Notes: a model not told the origin generated them from the sequence alone. 64,000 nucleotides of DNA from Arctopsyche grandis (GCF_051622035.1 NC_135357.1:37369691-37433690), one strand, 5' to 3'. Shown: positions 12,436-24,524, numbered from the stretch's first letter. Numbers and translations: made by a program.

Positions 12436-13622
12436 ATGTTTATCATTTTCCAAACAATTTCCTATTTAATTCTCAATACATCTTTCGAATCCTTAAAATA
12501 AAAATCAGTTCATAAAGTTTTTCATATACGATCTAACGCTAAAAATTTGTCTCAGAAACCTTAGATGATTTTCTCAAATTCTATATAATGTCACAAGAAA
12601 ATTAAAAAATTGAATTATTCCACGGTCACCACGTGCACATGGCAATGTACACGTGTCTCCCCCGCAATCCAGAAATACGCACCATACGGAATGTCGGCAT
12701 TCTATTTCAGATTGCGGACACACACAGCAGCTGACTCCATGCACCAAATATGCTCCATTCAACATCCAACCTCTTACGAATCAATTCCAAGAGACCGCGA
12801 CAGGGAGAGAAAGAGGGGACCGCGACGTAAATGGGTTAAGGTTGTAAAATGTATCGATTCTACCCGGGCGAGGAGGGGAAGAACCGGTAGTCGGCCCCAA
12901 CTTGAACGACTGTAACTCGCACAAACCGCCAACAATTCCGAACAATTTTCTACGAATCGATAGCAAACATGGTGGAAATTGAGATGTAGCCTGAAAAATA
13001 TGGCCAAAAAAGTTTTCATCCACGGACGAGCAAGATTTGTTCAGACCCAATCTATCTAACCAAACATATGACAAAAAAAAACATACCAAAGCCAAAGTAG
13101 ACTCGCCTGCCATGTTTTAGAAGAGCTCCCTTGTTTTATGAACATATTCAATGTATTTTCAAATTGAGCTTTGGACTTTTTGGCACTAAGTACATGCATA
13201 ATATATATGTCATGTGATTGTTATCTGGTAGGCGCCTGTCGTGACTGAACACGGACAATAAAGTATTTAACGATCGATAAAAAATACGACTAATGATATC
13301 CACGTGCTGGTCGAGCGACGGGAATGTGAACCAAAACTAAACATAAACCAACACTAACTAGGGCTACCATAAGTCCTCTTTTTTTGAAGCCTAGAATTTA
13401 TTTCCGGTGCAAAAATAGCAATAAAACTTGCACACGCATGTCAACCCTCCATCGTATAAACCTAATTATAAGCCCACTTTAGAGGTTAATGAAGTCAACC
13501 AATAAAGCCCTCTACATGAGGCCACCACCCCCCACCCCCCCAACTAATAAAGTCTGAGAGACCTTTTCGTTGGAAAACAAGATTCTTGTCCGGCAATAGC
13601 ACTAGAGCAACAGCACATTACT
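12436..13622. other. Intergenic, no gene supported
   Basis: Bases 12780-12930 are GC-richer. On the minus strand at 13113 a short frame with a possible start and a GTATGT donor (after 9 codons) occurs, but nothing downstream supports it. Confidence 0.35.
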
Positions 13623-14608
13623 GTTCTATTAAAAAAAGGAAATATAAACCTAATGCCAACTTTACATTATATACCATTCATACCAACGCTACATCACATA
13701 CCAATCCTACATATGTATGTACTATGATTCTTTTGCACTGGTCATAATCCCTCTCTTATTTTAATATTTTATTATGTAGGCCATTGTGGCGCATTGGGTT
13801 CTTCCTGTTATGCCACAATGGTCAAAAACGTTAAATAAATAAATAAATAATGGACAAATAAACGGTTGTTATAGTCAACTCACGCCCTGCACCGCTACAT
13901 CAGTTTCCCACAAGCATCTTATTACCTAACACCGAATTTAGAATAAACAACTCGGAAGCTTTAGGGTGAAATCACACGGTGCTGAATGTGACATGTGGTT
14001 TTTTTAGATAATTTTAAACATATAGAAAAAATGTGACGTTCATGGCACGCATGCATGGCACACGTCCTTTCAAAACCGCGATTTCGACCTATGTCGTTGA
14101 AATTGCATGGTAGTATTTATCCTTGCTTGACAGTGATCTATACCAAAACGACCCTTTGGATCATTTTCGGTAAAATTGAATCCTTGCTTGACAGTGATCG
14201 ATAACGAATATATGGGATACACCGTTATGGATCATCATTATAACAATGTATCCCATATCAAAAGCGTCGTTTTGAAACGACGTGTGCCATGAACGTCACA
14301 TTTTTTCTATATGTTTAAAACTATCTAAAAAAAACACATGCCACATTCAGCACTGTGTGATTTCGCCTTAAAGCTTCCGAGTTGTTTCTTCTAAACTCGG
14401 TGTTAGGTAATAAGATGCTTGAGGGAAACGGATGTAGCGGTGCAGGGCGTGAGTTGACCAGTGCAAGGGTGTATTTATCCATTACGACCAGTGCGAAAGA
14501 ATCATAGTACATATGTATGTAGGATTGGTATGAGCGGTATGTGATGTGGGGTGGGTATGAGTGTTATATAATGTAAGATTGGCATTAGGTTTGTATTTCT
14601 AAAAAAAA
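13623..14608. mobile_element. Long foldback DNA element
   Basis: The left arm (13623-14095) and right arm (about 14255-14608) are long imperfect inverted repeats. Shared blocks include CTCACGCCCTGCACCGCTAC, ATCTTATTACCTAACACCGA and the region around GAAATCACAC. The left arm is interrupted by a retroposon fragment of about 100 bp at 13749-13850. The middle (14095-14255) has diverged repeats of CCTTGCTTGACAGTGATC. A further terminal piece follows at 14605-14645, and a related fragment is at 46670-46790. Confidence 0.7.
13749..13850 (+). mobile_element. 5'-truncated retroposon insertion in foldback arm
   Basis: The sister arm of the foldback lacks this segment, so its limits are visible. It ends with the stem-loop GGCCATTGTGGCGCATTGGG...CCACAATGG (13780-13823) and a (AAAT)n tail, flanked by ATAAT-like repeats. 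The structure is that of a LINE/SINE 3' end inserted by target-primed reverse transcription. Confidence 0.7.
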
Positions 14609-15461
14609 ACCACGTGCCACATTCACCGCTGTGTGATTTCACCCTTATATTGACCGAACACTGTCATAAACACACACACACACTTCCTCTTTTTGAATAT
14701 TAACGTATGGCAACCCTGTATAAACCATCAGCTGTCAATTATTCGCCTTGTAAACATACCGATCGATAAGGGAAGTTAATATACGACCTTTTAGAACTGA
14801 GTCGTATAATGTACACATGCTTATGATGCTCCTGATCGGTATAGAAATGGACCGCTAAAATGGGCAATAAATAAGCGGAGTGCTTTCTAGACATGGCCGT
14901 AAAGCAACGATATACCGACCATTTCGATGTTTGCTAAACAGATGGAATTTTACGACAGGAAGTAAGTGCATATAGCGAAAAATAGTTTTGTGTATATTAA
15001 TTGTACACCATAAAAGAATAAAAGTGATTCTGGAAACGTTTAAAAATCAATCGACTATAATATGTACATAATATTATTTGGTATATTGATTTGTTTATCT
15101 GAGATTTTATGTATCGTGAGGCATGATTCATACCTCATTTTAAGCCCGGCATACTGTGTATGTTTATGTATATCAACGGATTAGTCATTATACAAGACTG
15201 TTATTAAACATACATAGGATTTAATTTACGAATGCTTGGTATACTTACATACATACGTAGATCGAATGTATATATGCTTAGGTTAGGTAGGGGGGGGGGG
15301 TGCTATTTAAATTATACTACAGAGTCTCATTTACACCCTGCCACGTGTCCCATCCGATTGGATCCCGTATTGCAGAAACTCTTTTTATGATATTACCATC
15401 ACTTAATAATAGGATCGTTGTTAATTGTTTGGCTTTATCAACTTGCATGGACAGAAAGTTG
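14609..15461. other. Intergenic, no gene recognised
   Basis: AT-rich DNA with a (CA)n run near 14675, TACA/TATG microsatellites near 15250 and a G9 run at 15291-15300. Nothing coding is supported. Confidence 0.4.
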
Positions 15462-15720
15462 CAGTACACTGAGAAAAATTGCATTTTCAAGTTTCGTTGC
15501 ATTTTTTTCGGATTAGTGATTGGATTAAAAAAGCTTCTATATACTATTTGAACACATAATTTTATTGGCAATGTAATATACATAAAAATAAATATTTCAA
15601 GATTAATATTTCGTTGATCCGCCTTTTTTTTGTAAAATGGCAGCGATACGGCGCGGCATTCTTTATATACAAGAAACAATGCGTTGTTTTATTTCAACGT
15701 CACCATGTCACACTTCGTTT
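15462..15720 (-). pseudogene. Tc1/mariner transposase relic, 3' end
   Basis: The minus strand between 15720 and 15604 reads the C-terminal end of a Tc1/mariner DDE transposase. A MPRRIAAILQKKGGSTKY segment ends in a stop at about 15604, preceded by DVEIKQRIVS and then an in-frame stop. Downstream, the sequence runs to a CACTGAGAAAAATTGCA end near 15467, a plausible terminal inverted repeat. The 5' part is missing. Confidence 0.65.
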
Positions 15721-16465
15721 TATGTTTTTTATAGGGAAATCTTTATTGGGAATGACTTATTTTAACTTTTAAAAGCTATTTATGTATACTAGGCGTTGCT
15801 TGAGCGACAATTAATTATAACATTGAGTAATATATCAATGAATTCGTTAGGATCTCAGCAAGGTTTTAAACATAGAAATGAATACGAGGTATCACCAATA
15901 AAATAAAATAAATGAAAATTTTAATTATAATATTATTATATGTAGGCTGGTGTCCGGCCATTTCGTCCGATTTCGTGCAAATATTTTTTATTCACAAGAT
16001 TAATATTTAATTTTTATTTTTGAAACCTATGTATATTGAAACCGTTATTCAAATATATCATGCATATGTATGTGTCTATATGTCTATATACATAGTATAT
16101 TTTTTAATAAATTCAATTGAAACTTTTTAAGCTTTCTTTTATAAACAGATCAATAAATTATAAATTTGTTCGAAAAATTTTATTTGATGATATATTTCTA
16201 AAACACTGAACCAGCGAATATGTACGATTTTTCATATCAAATTCGAAAATCGTAAGTTCAGTTGTGATCGATTTTCGTTGCAAATTTTGTTCCGATGCTA
16301 TTTTTCATGTATATAATGTTTTTTTAATAATATGAAAAGAAAAATAATTGAAATATATTTGAACAACACTTTTTAATTATTTATATCTTCGGTTTATACG
16401 GGTAGAACAGTTATTTGATGATGAAGCATATTTTTAAAGTTAATTAGCATATCAAATTTTATTGA

Positions 16466-17130
16466 ACACTAGTGGTGCTACCCGGCTTCGCTCAGTAAAT
16501 GGAAATTAAATGAAAACTATGAAAAAAAATTCATTTGTATTATTATTATTAATATTATTTAACTACCGACCAAAAAATTCAAAAAAATATTTGACCCAAA
16601 AAAGTCTTTGAGCAATCTGATCCAATCAGAAACTGACTTTGACGACAGCCAATCAGAAACGAATTACATACGCCGTTTTGGTTTTATATATACATATATA
16701 AGATACATACATATTTTTAATATTAAATTCGAAAATCATAAGTTCAGTCGGTTGATTTCATTGCACATTTCGTTCCGATGTTGTTTTTCATGCATATTAC
16801 AGTTTTTTTTATAATATTTAATAACATGAAAAGAAAAAGAATTGAAATGTATTTGAAAAAATATAATTGAAATAAATATAACAGCACATAAAATATCGTC
16901 TAATAATAATAAAAACAGCCGATATAAAATTTCGCAGACGACAAATAAGTTTTTCGTTATCAAAATCGTTAAAAGCAGTTAATGGATTATCGTTGTACGT
17001 TCCATTCCGGTGCTGTTTTTCCAATATACATACATATAAAATGTATTATATTTTAATATACTTTAATAGTTACGGAATGAAAAAAAAAACAATTGAAAAA
17101 TGTACAAAGAAAATTTAAATAGAATTTTTA
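16466..17130 (-). mobile_element. Helitron-like remnant with internal degenerate repeats
   Basis: A minus-strand CTAG terminus lies at about 16468 (AGCGAAGCCGGGTAGCACCA then CTAGT), like the ends at 23650 and 36790. To the right, a motif around TTTCGTTCCGATG-TGTTTTTCATG recurs near 16270, 16770 and 17000. The CCAATCAGAAACGAATT segment at 16650 also occurs at 10660. The 5' end is not clear. Confidence 0.45.
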
Positions 17131-17920
17131 TTAATAAAATGAAAAAATGAAAATCAAAAATTTTAAATTTTAAAACTCCTCGAGGTACCAAATTGAACGA
17201 ATGCAAATTAAAAACGAGCCAAAAACATCCATCTTTATAATGTGGAAGTTAAATAAAAAAAAAAAGCAATTATTAAAAAGGTAAATATTTACTGGGACGA
17301 AAAATCGTTCGTTGGTTTCACATCGAGGTACGCGGTCGATAGGTGGTAATTTTCCACTGAGGGGGAGTTGGGAGGGGGAGGGAAATGGGGAGGCTCGACT
17401 TAGGGCAAGGGGACGAAGGTTACATAAGCTCCCCTCATATAACTACACATTATATATGTATATATGTATGTATATGTACGAACGTATACATAATAGAAGA
17501 CACGTACCTGTCGGGAATTCGGCCGCAGTTGTCCGGAAAAAATTAAACGGAGGGCTCGACCGGTTCCGCAGAGACAACCCTCCCCTGCTCGTAGGGTAGA
17601 TTAGGTTATGTAGGGGGCGCTAGTGTAGCGTATGACGAGCGTGCGCCGCAAAGTCCCGACTATGACTGAGACTCTGTACGTGGGAAACCCTCGTGCGCGC
17701 GCAAAAATTCACGCAAATGTATTCATATACCTATGTATATACATATCTATAAATGTAAGTATGCTTAGAGATTTAGATGGGAGAGTTTTCCGCGCTTTTC
17801 TCGTCATTTTCTTCTACTGAAGCGACTTCTTGCTGCGGCGGCTGCCCACTTTCATTTCGAGTATATGCAAGGGTGTATCTATCTTCGGCCGATTTTAGCT
17901 TATTTAAAAAATTTTATTCA
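17131..17920. other. Intergenic, G+C-rich patches
   Basis: Bases 17330-17720 contain G-rich and CG-rich stretches (GGGGGAGTTGGGAGGGGGAG; CGTGCGCCGCAAAGTC). They might be a promoter or an old insert, but no exon is supported. Confidence 0.3.
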
Positions 17921-17921
17921 A

Positions 17922-18409
17922 AACTAGCCGGCATTGCTCGGCCAACAAAACCTTCCAAAAATCATCAAAAGCTAGACCAACATAATATAGTATAAAAAAA
18001 TTAGTTTTTGCTGAATTATTGTATTGCTGTTTATTTATTTATATTTATTGAATAAAAAAAAGTTTTTTAAAAACAAACCTCTTTTTTAGTTTTGTATATA
18101 ATATTAAGATATATAAATTATTATTTTGAATGAAAATACCAATAATTTTATTTTACTACCGCCATCTATGTATGTATAAAACTAAAGACTACATAGACGT
18201 CATCCAGATTTCAAATTTGCAAACTTCAAACGCGTCTTAAACGATATGTTATCTCTATCGCAATGGCGGAGGATCCATTTACTTACATATATAGATGACC
18301 AAAATGAGCAATATGGCAAAGTATGAAAACGATCCGATAATAGGGAAATTTTTCCTGAATTGTAATCGTAAGTGAAACGTAAAGGAGGTTTGTAAAAATC
18401 AATAGGCCT
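17922..18409 (-). mobile_element. Helitron-like element, 3' end at left
   Basis: On the minus strand the end reads GGCCGAGCAATGCCGGCTAGT, a short GC hairpin followed by CTAG-T. The body to the right (18240-18400) matches 10510-10640 in inverted orientation. No coding frame was found. Confidence 0.5.
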
Positions 18410-18525
18410 CAAATTTTATTTTATTTTTTACATAGATATGTATATACCAGGAAAGCTTGACAAGTCCCCAATGCACCTTCCTGGACAATTAATTACAAAA
18501 AATGCAGCATTTTATTATTACCATT
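18410..18525 (-). mobile_element. SINE 3' fragment (minus)
   Basis: AT-rich tail, stem-loop at 18450-18487, and the AATGCAGCATTTTATTATTA block of the SINE 3' region. It is cut off where a plus-strand copy begins at 18526. Confidence 0.6.
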
Positions 18526-19050
18526 TAATCAGCAGCGTGGTCTAGTGGTGAATGTTGAATTATTTCGTACTTGATGTTACGAGTTCGATTCCCCGCTAAG
18601 TCTCGTTGTTGGCCAGACCTTGATTTGTCTAGGTCGATCGTTTCTTATCAGAATTTGCCAATTTTTCTGATTTTCATTGAAACGATTCCTGTAAAATTGG
18701 CGTTTCCTTCCCAATTTTCTGTTGCGAACCTTTAGTTATTGTTATATCTTTGGTTTCGCCATATTGCTCACCATAGATGTCTCTGTGGTTGTTTATCGAA
18801 TATAAAATTCGTATTGTTACATGAAAGTTATTCATCGTTATTTATCGTATTAATACGATGTTTGTAATATATGTATACTGACCAAAGATGTCAGATATTT
18901 AGATTTACATGTATATATTTAATAATTATGTGGACCAGGAAAGCGCATTTGGGGTTTACCTGTTAAGCCTTCCTGGTATATTTGTATATATGTATGTGAA
19001 AATACGTATGTAAAATAAAATAAATAAATAAAAATAAAATAAATAAATTA
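18526..19050 (+). mobile_element. tRNA-derived SINE copy
   Basis: The clearest SINE head in the window. The A-box-like GTGGTCTAGTGGTGAATG (18537) and B-box GAGTTCGATTCCCC (18580) are spaced as in a tRNA. The shared body, the stem-loop at 18932-18978 and an (AAAT)n tail follow. Confidence 0.75.
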
Positions 19051-19059
19051 CATAAATCA

Positions 19060-19292
19060 CTGTATTTCCAGAAGCTGAAGAACACAAAATAACAATTGAT
19101 TAATTAATTAATTACAGAATGAATCCATTGAGACATCTATGGATTTTAGATGTGTACATAATTTTACAAATTGTACACACAATAAATACAGAAGATTTGT
19201 GACAACAGGAAGGATGATTTTTTGCCAAATTTTGAGGAACCCTTACAACAATGATCAGATAAAATTGGCAAACTCTGATAAGAAACGATCGA
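19060..19292 (-). mobile_element. SINE fragment (minus)
   Basis: The minus strand matches the middle and 3' body of the SINE (AATGGATTCATTCTGTAATT, CGATCGTTTCTTATCAGAGT). It lacks the tRNA head and is abutted by the Helitron-like 5' end at about 19300. Confidence 0.6.
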
Positions 19293-19299
19293 TTTTATA

Positions 19300-19670
19300 T
19301 CTATATATATATAAATCAATGTCTGTCTGTCTGTCTGTCTCGTATAGGCTCCTAAACCACTCAACCGATTACGATGGAACTTTCAGGATTTGTTGTATGC
19401 ATGTCCGGGAAGATTACTGTGAAAATAAAACGGGAAAAAACCTCTTGATAATAATATTCGTAATTACGATTTTACCGACGCGAAAGTTTGAAATGCCATT
19501 GTGTAGTCAAGAAAATGTGTTTGTTGGTAACCACGATATCAGTCGGTTTGAAGAGGCTTTCGGCTTCGAAGAGACGTTAGTAGAGCTGCAAACATCACTT
19601 GAAACGGGAACGGGAACAGGAACGCAACGGAAACGGGAACGGGAACGGAAACGGGAACGGCAATTGTAAA
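19300..19670 (+). mobile_element. Helitron-like 5' part with GGGAAC minisatellite
   Basis: It begins TCTATATATATATAAATCAA followed by TGTCTGTCTGTC and GTATAGGCTCCTAAACCACT, the same order as the minus-strand element at 10807-11280. A short GGAACG/GGGAAC tandem tract occupies 19605-19663. The 3' terminus is lost. Confidence 0.6.
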
Positions 19671-20192
19671 TTCTCCGCCCATCTTTTCCATCTTTCGACT
19701 TTCCATCAAGTCACTTTCCGTGAAGTGACCCAGACTTCCTTCAACTCGCGACAGCACACAGTCAAAGTTTCACACCAACCATGCCTGGACTTACATTTTT
19801 TTTTTAATTCCACACATTCCGAAAAATTCAAGAATAAAATTTTATATATGTATGTATGTATTTCATGTGTGTTTTCAGTCGGTAATCGATTTTAACCGTA
19901 TTAATTTTTGCTATTATAAATGAGCATTTTTACTATGTGCTATTATTTTTGTTATGGTTTTCAGAAGGACATTTCAAGTGGTTTTGCGCTGAATAGTTCC
20001 GATCGCTTTTTAATAGTCATGCATATAAAATAAACATGCATATATGTATGTAACATATGTACTTGAATGTTTGTCAATTCTATGCTGAAAAGATTTTGAT
20101 GATATGAGATGAATTTAAGCAAACTCATTTAGATGAAATTAAAACTCATTATGATTTCTATAAATACTGAAATCTAAAAAATTAAATTAAAT

Positions 20193-20650
20193 TCGGATTA
20201 TCCGTTTTTCGGGTTTGGTGCATCCGCTCTAAAATCGCCAGATTTACAGAACAGCAGCTTTAAACGTAATTCTCGTTTTCTCGAATGATAGATTGCACAT
20301 CAGATGACGAGTAACCTTTCGATGTGCACAGATGCAATTATTAAAATTGAGTTGGATCTTTCTGGCGAGTTTAATAAGGCAAGATTCGTTCGGTAAACTC
20401 GCCTGAAAGACCCAACTCAATTTAATAATCACCATTTTAATAATTGCATCTGTGCACATCGAAAGGTTACCCGTCATCTGATGTGCAATCTATCATTCGA
20501 GAAGATGATAATTGCATTTAAAGCAGCCGTCCGTTAATCTGTCGTTCAATTTTTCTGGCGATTTTAGAGCGGATGCACCGCATCCCCGTTTTTAAGTAGA
20601 GAGAAATAAACGGATATTTTACTGAAAACAGTAACGCGGATAATCGAGAG
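20193..20650. mobile_element. Foldback element / long hairpin
   Basis: Two imperfect arms of about 180 bp pair across a loop of about 20 bp near 20373-20393. Left and right share GGTGCATCCGCTCTAAAATC, TAGATTGCACATCAGATGAC and AACCTTTCGATGTGCACAGA. It is probably a MITE; transcribed, it would form a long dsRNA hairpin. The outer flanks (GGATTATCCG / GCGGATAATCG) also pair. Confidence 0.75.
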
Positions 20651-20667
20651 CACAATATTAGTGAATC

Positions 20668-20945
20668 TAATATATAATTTTGAAAAAGACTTTGTATATA
20701 TGTATGTATATATGCATATATGTAATATTGGTTGGGAATTCGTAAATAACACATTTGATTTTTTTTTTATTCATAGGCGCCGATTCGATTTTTTTTCGAT
20801 TCAAAGAATTCGAAGGCCCGGGGACGAAGTCTTGAGGGGGCGAAGGTGTCAGGGCGAAGGCGCCGGGGGTCTGCTGGATTCTGATATACATATAATTTCG
20901 AAAGAGACTTAGGGGGCGGAGCTCTAGGGGGCGCAGGCGCCGGAT
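20668..20945 (+). mobile_element. Helitron-like 5' end with G-rich block
   Basis: It starts TCTAATATATAATTTTGAAA-AAGACTTTGTATA. A CGATTC-rich stretch follows, then a G-rich block (20815-20870 and 20908-20945) with GGGGGCGAAGG and GGGGGCGCAGGCGCC units. A second ATAATTTCGAAAGAGACTT lies at 20893. Confidence 0.45.
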
Positions 20946-20999
20946 TCTGCTATACAAATAAAACCAAACCTCCCCTCACCACTAAACCACCACCTCAAC

Positions 21000-22085
21000 T
21001 CAATTTTTTACTTTATCTACACATGTACATACATAGTAGCAATAGATGAAGTTTTGTGATCATTCGAAAATTCCAACTCGAGATTTTGACTGATTCGCAC
21101 TCAGAATCGATCACTGATCACTAATTTTTTTCCTCGGTTAAAAAAGTTAAAATTTTTTTGATCACGATTCTTTTCACGCCCCCATGTATGAACGTATCAA
21201 GCTGAACATTTATATTTGTATTCTTCATGTACTAACTTAGAGCTGACAAGGTTTTGGTCATAATCCGTAAACCAGAAGTAGTACTTATTTTTAACCCTCC
21301 CTCACCGAAGTAGGGTATGCAAGTGCCCCAATTTTTACGTTTTTCGTAATAACTATGTGGTTTTCAAATCTATCCACCCTATATTTCTTGTATTTATAGA
21401 ATGAGCTATTTATTTATACCTTTATTTTAACCTTTCCTCCCCTGTGATATGTATTTACTACAACTCGACTCTAATAATGGGAATATCGATATGAAATGTA
21501 ATAGATACGAGGTTCAGAATTTTTGTATTCCTCCGTAATATAATTACGAATTACGACAATGTGTACAAAATACATATCATCGGAGCGCGCGGATGTTTTT
21601 GGCACCGTAAGGGAAAGGTTAATAGATATTGTATGATTTAAAAAAGGGGTACATCGTAAAAAAATACATTTATACATTTCTACGTTACAAAGTATGATTT
21701 AAAGTTCTGTTCGCTTGCATATTCTTGTTGAGCGATGAATCAATGCGAGAGAAAGAGACAGCTATATTTTCGTAAGCTATTGCTTTCATCGCTTTCGGCG
21801 CGTGGCTATTGAGTCATGCAGTCGCCTGTTGGCCTTACCTATGTGCATTTGCGTGTTGATGCTTGTCGTTTTAATACAAACATAGTAAAAAACATGCTAT
21901 AGGACTGAAACTTTTTTAAGTTGATGTATAAAATGATTAATAAGATATATATTGAACCCATTTGTATTGAGAAAATCTGTATTTTGATTAAAAATACCGG
22001 GGTCTTACTCGACCCCGGTTCGGGAGACTCAATCCTTCAAAGGTTAAAACAATATTTTATTTTGACCTTTTTTGATAGTTCCCAA
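21000..22085 (+). repeat. Dispersed repeat family copy interrupted by a TTAA element
   Basis: Bases 21000-21290 and 22044-22085 together match 59926-60345 and, inverted, part of 63680-64000. Landmarks are ATAGATGAAGTTTTGTGATC, CGATCACTGATCAC and GAAGTAGTA. The block is split at a TTAA by the element at 21295-22043. The nature of the host repeat is unknown. Confidence 0.65.
21295..22043. mobile_element. piggyBac-like nonautonomous element, copy 1
   Basis: The 749-bp element is flanked by TTAA on both sides (21291-21294, 22044-22047). It begins CCCTCCCTCACCG and ends CCTTCAAAGG. The host repeat has single-TTAA empty sites at about 60317 and, inverted, near 63920, so the insertion is proven. 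TTAA targeting is specific to piggyBac-type transposases. An inverted second copy lies at 54577-55178. It is noncoding. Confidence 0.8.
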
Positions 22086-23163
22086 AAATTGGGGCGAGAC
22101 ATTTGCATTGCCTTCATGAACACAAAAAGACAACTTACACAGTTTTTCCGTATTAATATTAATTGTGCATTATTATAATTAATTGTAATCAGACTTGGAC
22201 ATGTGCAGTGTCATTTTTCTTATATTCAAGGTATTGAATTGCGCAATGTTGATGGTTTTGGAATACTGAATGGGGAAAATCGATAGTGGTGTCATGTCGA
22301 ATGTATTCGATGCCCTTTTAAGCGATGTTTCGGTATAGGCGAGTTGAGAATTCGTGGAAGGTCTTTCAAACTACGTTCAATTCGAATTCGAATGTTGACA
22401 CTATTTGCCTCCATGTGTGTACAACGCTTAATCCGTGCATTTTTAAACCGAATTTTTATTTATCTTGGCAATTATCTTTTCTACTATCTTACTACTGTGC
22501 ACACAGTAAAAATAAATAAGAAAGTTGTATTTCATTAAACATTTTAAATAGCGATCAAAAATTACTGTGATATGGAATCACGAAGACAGTTTAACGTTCA
22601 GTTTATTCCCATTCGAAATTCGGTCCACTTAATTGAGACATATTTCTTATATGGAATAATTAAACAGATTTCAATTCATCAAAAGAGGGTGTATTCAATT
22701 GTATCGTATAAAAAAAAACCTGGTAAATTGAATCTGGATAGCCATTATTTGGGACATATTATCTAGGATGATACTATTTATATTAAGATGTGTATATATC
22801 CTTTAAACCTTTCAAAAATATTCCTATCTATAGTATTTCCTTATATAAATTCAAGACTGCCATCAGGAGAGTCTTAATTGATTGATCCATTTCTATTTCT
22901 ATTTCTATTATATATTCTTTATCCAATTATATTATATAACTTTATGTTTCATTATGCTATTTAGTCATATTTTAGTTTCATTTTTTTGTCTATATATACT
23001 AGATATATTATGTATATTGTAAAAATCTATAATAGGGCTCAGATGTTGTTTTATTATATTTATTCATTATTTTTATGAATTTCTACATCGGAGGCCTGTT
23101 GATTTTTTAATAAATAATATACCATATATCTCAAAGAGAGCTTGACTAATTGATTAATTTATT
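22086..23163. other. Intergenic with possible LINE 3' end
   Basis: A short frame ending FKTAIRRVLID then stop (about 22850-22880) resembles the end of a LINE reverse-transcriptase ORF. The A/T-rich sequence after it has AATAAATAATA near 23110. No domain confirms it, and the rest is unassigned. Confidence 0.3.
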
Positions 23164-23426
23164 TATCTAATATATAATTTCGAAAGACACTTTGTATGCA
23201 TGTATGTATGTATGTAAATTTTGGTTCGTAGAATCCGTAACGTTAAAAAATCAAATTTTCTATGACGACGATAACGATTTCGATTTCGATTCCGTTTTTG
23301 ATTTCGATCCCTTTTTCAGTTCCGGATCCGGATTCCTTTTTCAGTTCCGGATCCCGATTCCTGTTTCAGTTTAGGATCCCGATTCCTGTTTCAGTTCCGG
23401 ATTCAGATTCAATGCCGATTCCCTTA
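23164..23426 (+). mobile_element. Helitron-like 5' half with minisatellite
   Basis: It starts TCTAATATATAATTTCGAAA-GACACTTTGTATG, then carries tandem units on TTCAGTTCCGGATCC (23315-23405), as in 12130-12435. It ends exactly where a complete Helitron copy begins at 23427, so the later element inserted into it or recombined with it. Confidence 0.6.
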
Positions 23427-23650
23427 TCAAATATATAATTTCGAAAGAGACTTTGTATGTAAGTATGTATGTAAATATATAGTTTTGGTTCGTAACATCG
23501 GAAACAAATCAGTTTCTATGACCATTCGATATATATTTTTTTCGTTTCAAATAAATTTAATAAAAATATAAATGAATATTTACTATTAGATTCGCCATGT
23601 TTAACCTGTTTATATTACAAATACTGAGCGAAGCCGGGTAAAACAACTAG
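23427..23650 (+). mobile_element. Complete 224-bp nonautonomous Helitron
   Basis: It begins TCAAATATATAATTTCG and ends GAGCGAAGCCGGGTAAAACAACTAG, with host A before and T after, the A|T insertion preference of Helitrons. It is colinear with the minus-strand copy at 36790-37008, which defines both ends. It has no coding capacity and must be mobilised in trans. Confidence 0.8.
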
Positions 23651-23832
23651 TATATTTGTATATATAAAAATACCATTAGTTTCTGATTGGGCTGTCGTTG
23701 AATATAATTATTTTCGATTCAAATAAATTTAATAAAAAAACAAATGCATGTTTACTAGATTATTATTAGATTAGTCATGTTTTAACGGTTTATATTACAA
23801 ATACCGAGCGAAGCCGGGTACAACCACTGGTT
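23651..23832 (+). mobile_element. Helitron 3' part
   Basis: It matches the 3' two-thirds of the preceding copy and ends CGAGCGAAGCCGGGTACAACCA then CTGG (a CTRR end) followed by T. The 5' end is replaced by ATTTGTATATATAAAAATAC and a TTTCTGATTGG-GCTGTCG block also found at 10650 and 16640. Confidence 0.6.
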
Positions 23833-24524
23833 TAGTATAATTTAAACTTAGTCATCGTTCAAATGTGTCTGTTCGATATACTCAAATTTTCATGTGACTT
23901 CAATGCCAATGCGAATACACGATGTGAAGAATTCTTCAACGGTTATCAAGTGTCAGGTTGCGGAGTAAAATGAGCCTTTTGATACACAATCACAGTTCAT
24001 ATTGAAGGTCGTATTATGAATTCTTATGCTTGTGAATATCCACGTTATCACGCGCTAGGTGGGTAAGCCGTCGTACAACGGCTCATGCTTGAACGTATTC
24101 ATTTCTCGGTGATGATTGCTTGCATTGAACATTTTTTAGATGTTGGACGCGAAGCTATAAATAATTGATCATCTTTGCCAACAATTTTCAGTTTTTTATA
24201 GAACACGCCTACCGAGATTAAAATGTGATGACGTCAGAATGCAACTCATTCATGCTAAATAATTTCACAATTTTTTTTAAATTGATCCGTCACAAGTGTG
24301 AAGAATCCGAACTCGTCATCAGAAATTCCTTATAGAATTCGCAAATATCAGTAATCAACACATAAATATTTGAAAAAAGGCCAACTTGCATTCTCAAGCT
24401 TCCAATTGTGTATTGTTGTGTTCGTAGAGAGCACTACGAAACAGCGCCACTGTGGCGGTAGTAAGCACATTATTGATTTTGTTTAATTTTCTTTGAAACT
24501 ATTCAACGAATCTATTGATAACTG
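23833..24524. other. Intergenic, no gene recognised
   Basis: Moderately AT-rich DNA with no supported frame, RNA or element end. Confidence 0.4.

Noticed and set aside
13069-13113. Short minus-strand first exon (MAGESTLAL then GTATGT donor)
   Set aside because: Only nine codons with a plausible donor and no recognisable downstream exon; easily chance.
18526-18610. Functional tRNA gene
   Set aside because: It has A- and B-box-like sequences but no complete cloverleaf and continues into the SINE body.
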